Shown: positions 5,189-6,611 of the stretch, in pieces
How positions within the stretch are numbered: the first letter of the stretch is position 1
How the letters are laid out: each line of letters begins with the position of its first letter
NCBI GenBank assembly: GCA_903924805.1
Contig: CAIYCZ010000485.1
Coordinates: 1-6,611 of the forward strand
Reading direction: 5' to 3'
DNA length: 6,611 nt
Source: an uncultured delta proteobacterium
GTDB lineage: Bacteria > Desulfobacterota > WTBG01 > CAIYCZ01
Position numbers and translations under genes: made by a program
Notes under the pieces: model-generated
Seen by the model: the letters and a program-made list of their open reading frames with translations, nothing else
Databases searched by the model: none
Told to the model about the DNA's origin: nothing

Positions 5189-6611
5189 TCATTCCCTGCG
5201 CAGTTCATTTTTTACCGCCTGCCCGAGTTTTTCAATCGTGTAGGGTTTCTTAACATAGGCACCGGCACCTAATGCCTGGGCCTGCCTGACCCGCTCGGTT
5301 TCCGAGTAACCACTGGCGATGATCGCCTTCTGGTGCGGATGCAGCTCAAGAATTTTCTGATAGGTTTCAAGCCCGTCCATGCCGGGATCCATGATCATAT
5401 CAATCACCAGCAGATCAGCGCTGCCGGTTTTCAGATACGCAATAGCCTCCTCTCCGCTGGCAACCGTATCAACCCTGTACTGCAGCTTTGTTAAAATTGC
5501 CCGTGCAATATCCCTCTGTGCCTCTATATCATCGATAACCAGAATCTTTTCCCCGCGACCCCTATAGTTTTCAAGTGGAATATTTTTCTCTTTCTCCTTG
5601 AACTCTTCCCGGGTTGTAGGGAAATACAGCGTTATCGTTGTCCCTTTGTCCTGTTGGCTCACGATATCAATATATCCGCCGTGGTCCTTCACCGTGCCCC
5701 ACACCACGGACATTCCCAGCCCTGTTCCGCTGCGCCCCATGACCTTTTTTGTATAAAAGGGCTCAAATATGCGCTGCTGGTCCTCTTCCGCAATACCGAT
5801 TCCGTTATCTGAAACGTAAAGAACAACATAGTCCCCTTCCGCAATGTTGTCGTATCCCTTCAATGGGGTATCCAGGTACCTGTTTTCGACGATGATTTCG
5901 ATGTTCCCTCCCCGGGGCATTGCCTCTGCAGCATTTGACACCAGATTCGCAATGGCTTTTGATAAGTGCACCGGTGAGCCGACCATGTTAAGCAGTGATG
6001 AATTGAGGTGTTTTTGAACAATCACGTCCGGGTTGAATTCTTTAAGCTTTTCCCATTCCCTGCTTGCAAAATACTTTTGCACTACCGTATTTAAATTTAT
6101 GATTTCATTCACGGAGACCCCTCGTCGCGTCAGCGTTAGCAGGTCCTGAACAATTGCTGCCGCACGATCGCCCGAGTCCTTTATTGCCTTAATTGCAGGA
6201 CGCAGGGGGCTGTCCGGCGGTAAGTCAATAAGCAGCAGTTCCGGGTAGCCGACAATTGCGCCGAGCATATTATTCAGGTCATGGGCAACACCCCCGGCAA
6301 GCAGCCCGATGGTCTCCATCTTTTCCGACCGGCTCAATTGTGTCTCAAGCTTTGTTTTCTCTTCTTCAGCGCGCTTGCGCTCGGCAATGTCCCTGTAGAT
6401 CAATACCGCCCCCGTGAGGTTGCCTTCGTTGTCTTTTATCAGGGCCGCTGAAATCTCGACGTCGATTAAATGCCCGTCCCCGTGCAGGTATTGGATCTCA
6501 AAATATTTAAAGAATCCTTCTTCAAACAGACGCGTCATGAAATCTATGCCCCTCTTTTTATGAATGTCGCCGAGCGGTATAAATTCGGTCATGGCTTTTC
6601 CTATAAGCTCC
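5189..6611 (-). CDS. Hybrid sensor histidine kinase (PAS-HisKA-HATPase-receiver), 5' end outside window
   Basis: A signal-transduction kinase; 473 whole codons are visible and the frame stays open to the right edge. The first in-window ATG (6592-6590) is not the start: the six codons before it give ELIGKA, which continues a typical PAS segment (IGKAMTEFIP). Numbering from that Met, the PAS domain ends at about 75 with LIYRDIAERK, and a short coiled-coil linker follows. HisKA carries the phospho-accepting H104 in GGVAHDLNNMLGAIVGY. HATPase_c follows with N box NLVSNAAEAMP (217-226), G1 DNGIGI (262-267), F box FEPFYTKK (277-284) and G2 GTGLGMSVV (289-297). A receiver domain (about 349-466) has D354/D355, phospho-acceptor D398 in VIDMIMDPGMDG, and K449 in KKPY. 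No output domain follows, so it probably relays phosphate to another regulator or uses the receiver for self-control. No transmembrane segment is visible in this part; the sensory N-terminus is missing. Confidence 0.95.
   Translation of the reverse strand, partial: ELIGKAMTEFIPLGDIHKKRGIDFMTRLFEEGFFKYFEIQYLHGDGHLIDVEISAALIKDNEGNLTGAVLIYRDIAERKRAEEEKTKLETQLSRSEKMETIGLLAGGVAHDLNNMLGAIVGYPELLLIDLPPDSPLRPAIKAIKDSGDRAAAIVQDLLTLTRRGVSVNEIINLNTVVQKYFASREWEKLKEFNPDVIVQKHLNSSLLNMVGSPVHLSKAIANLVSNAAEAMPRGGNIEIIVENRYLDTPLKGYDNIAEGDYVVLYVSDNGIGIAEEDQQRIFEPFYTKKVMGRSGTGLGMSVVWGTVKDHGGYIDIVSQQDKGTTITLYFPTTREEFKEKEKNIPLENYRGRGEKILVIDDIEAQRDIARAILTKLQYRVDTVASGEEAIAYLKTGSADLLVIDMIMDPGMDGLETYQKILELHPHQKAIIASGYSETERVRQAQALGAGAYVKKPYTIEKLGQAVKNELRRE

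Noticed and set aside
6590..6592. ATG as start of the hybrid kinase
   Set aside because: The frame is open to the window edge and the codons just before it (ELIGKA) continue a typical PAS motif, so the true start lies outside the window.

Overview
The window carries six protein-coding genes or gene parts plus one gene remnant, all on the minus strand, so transcription runs from the right end to the left. It looks like the chromosome of a Gram-negative bacterium: there is an outer-membrane lipoprotein with an OmpA peptidoglycan-binding domain, and there are Sec-type signal peptides. The iron-sulfur aldo/keto reductase, the flavodoxin and the hybrid sensor kinase would fit an anaerobic or microaerophilic lineage such as Desulfobacterota or Nitrospirota. 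That placement is a guess from gene content. No rRNA, tRNA, CRISPR array or transposase gene is visible.

Layout in transcription order. (1) 6611-5189: the 3' part of a hybrid sensor histidine kinase (PAS, HisKA, HATPase, receiver), cut by the window edge and closed by a strong hairpin terminator at 5084-5134. (2) 5083-4790: a gene-free stretch with a candidate promoter and a decayed, roughly 10-bp-periodic repeat. (3) 4789-1605: a probable four-gene operon with gaps of about 33, 63 and 65 nt. It encodes a small Cys-rich protein resembling the L-2-amino-thiazoline-4-carboxylate hydrolase family, an exported rhodanese fused to a thrombospondin type 3 calcium-binding repeat, a flavodoxin-fold (HemG-like) protein with a signal peptide, and an aldo/keto reductase with a C-terminal ferredoxin-like domain. 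A perfect 42-nt palindrome lies between the last two genes. (4) 1581-1342: the C-terminal remnant of an M48 zinc metallopeptidase whose catalytic part is missing. (5) 1312-473: a promoter region and a glycine-zipper/OmpA lipoprotein gene. (6) 472-224: a gene-free stretch with several hairpins, two of them terminator-like. (7) 223-1: the start of a PgeF/YfiH-type multicopper-oxidase-like (purine nucleoside phosphorylase) gene, cut by the left edge.

The most interesting part is the four-gene cluster. Two members have export signals and carry sulfurtransferase and flavodoxin domains. The two cytoplasmic members are an iron-sulfur oxidoreductase and a Cys-rich protein of a family linked to sulfur-containing ring hydrolysis. 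This suggests a redox or sulfur-handling pathway, but its substrate cannot be read from the sequence. The kinase and the OmpA lipoprotein appear to be separate transcription units.
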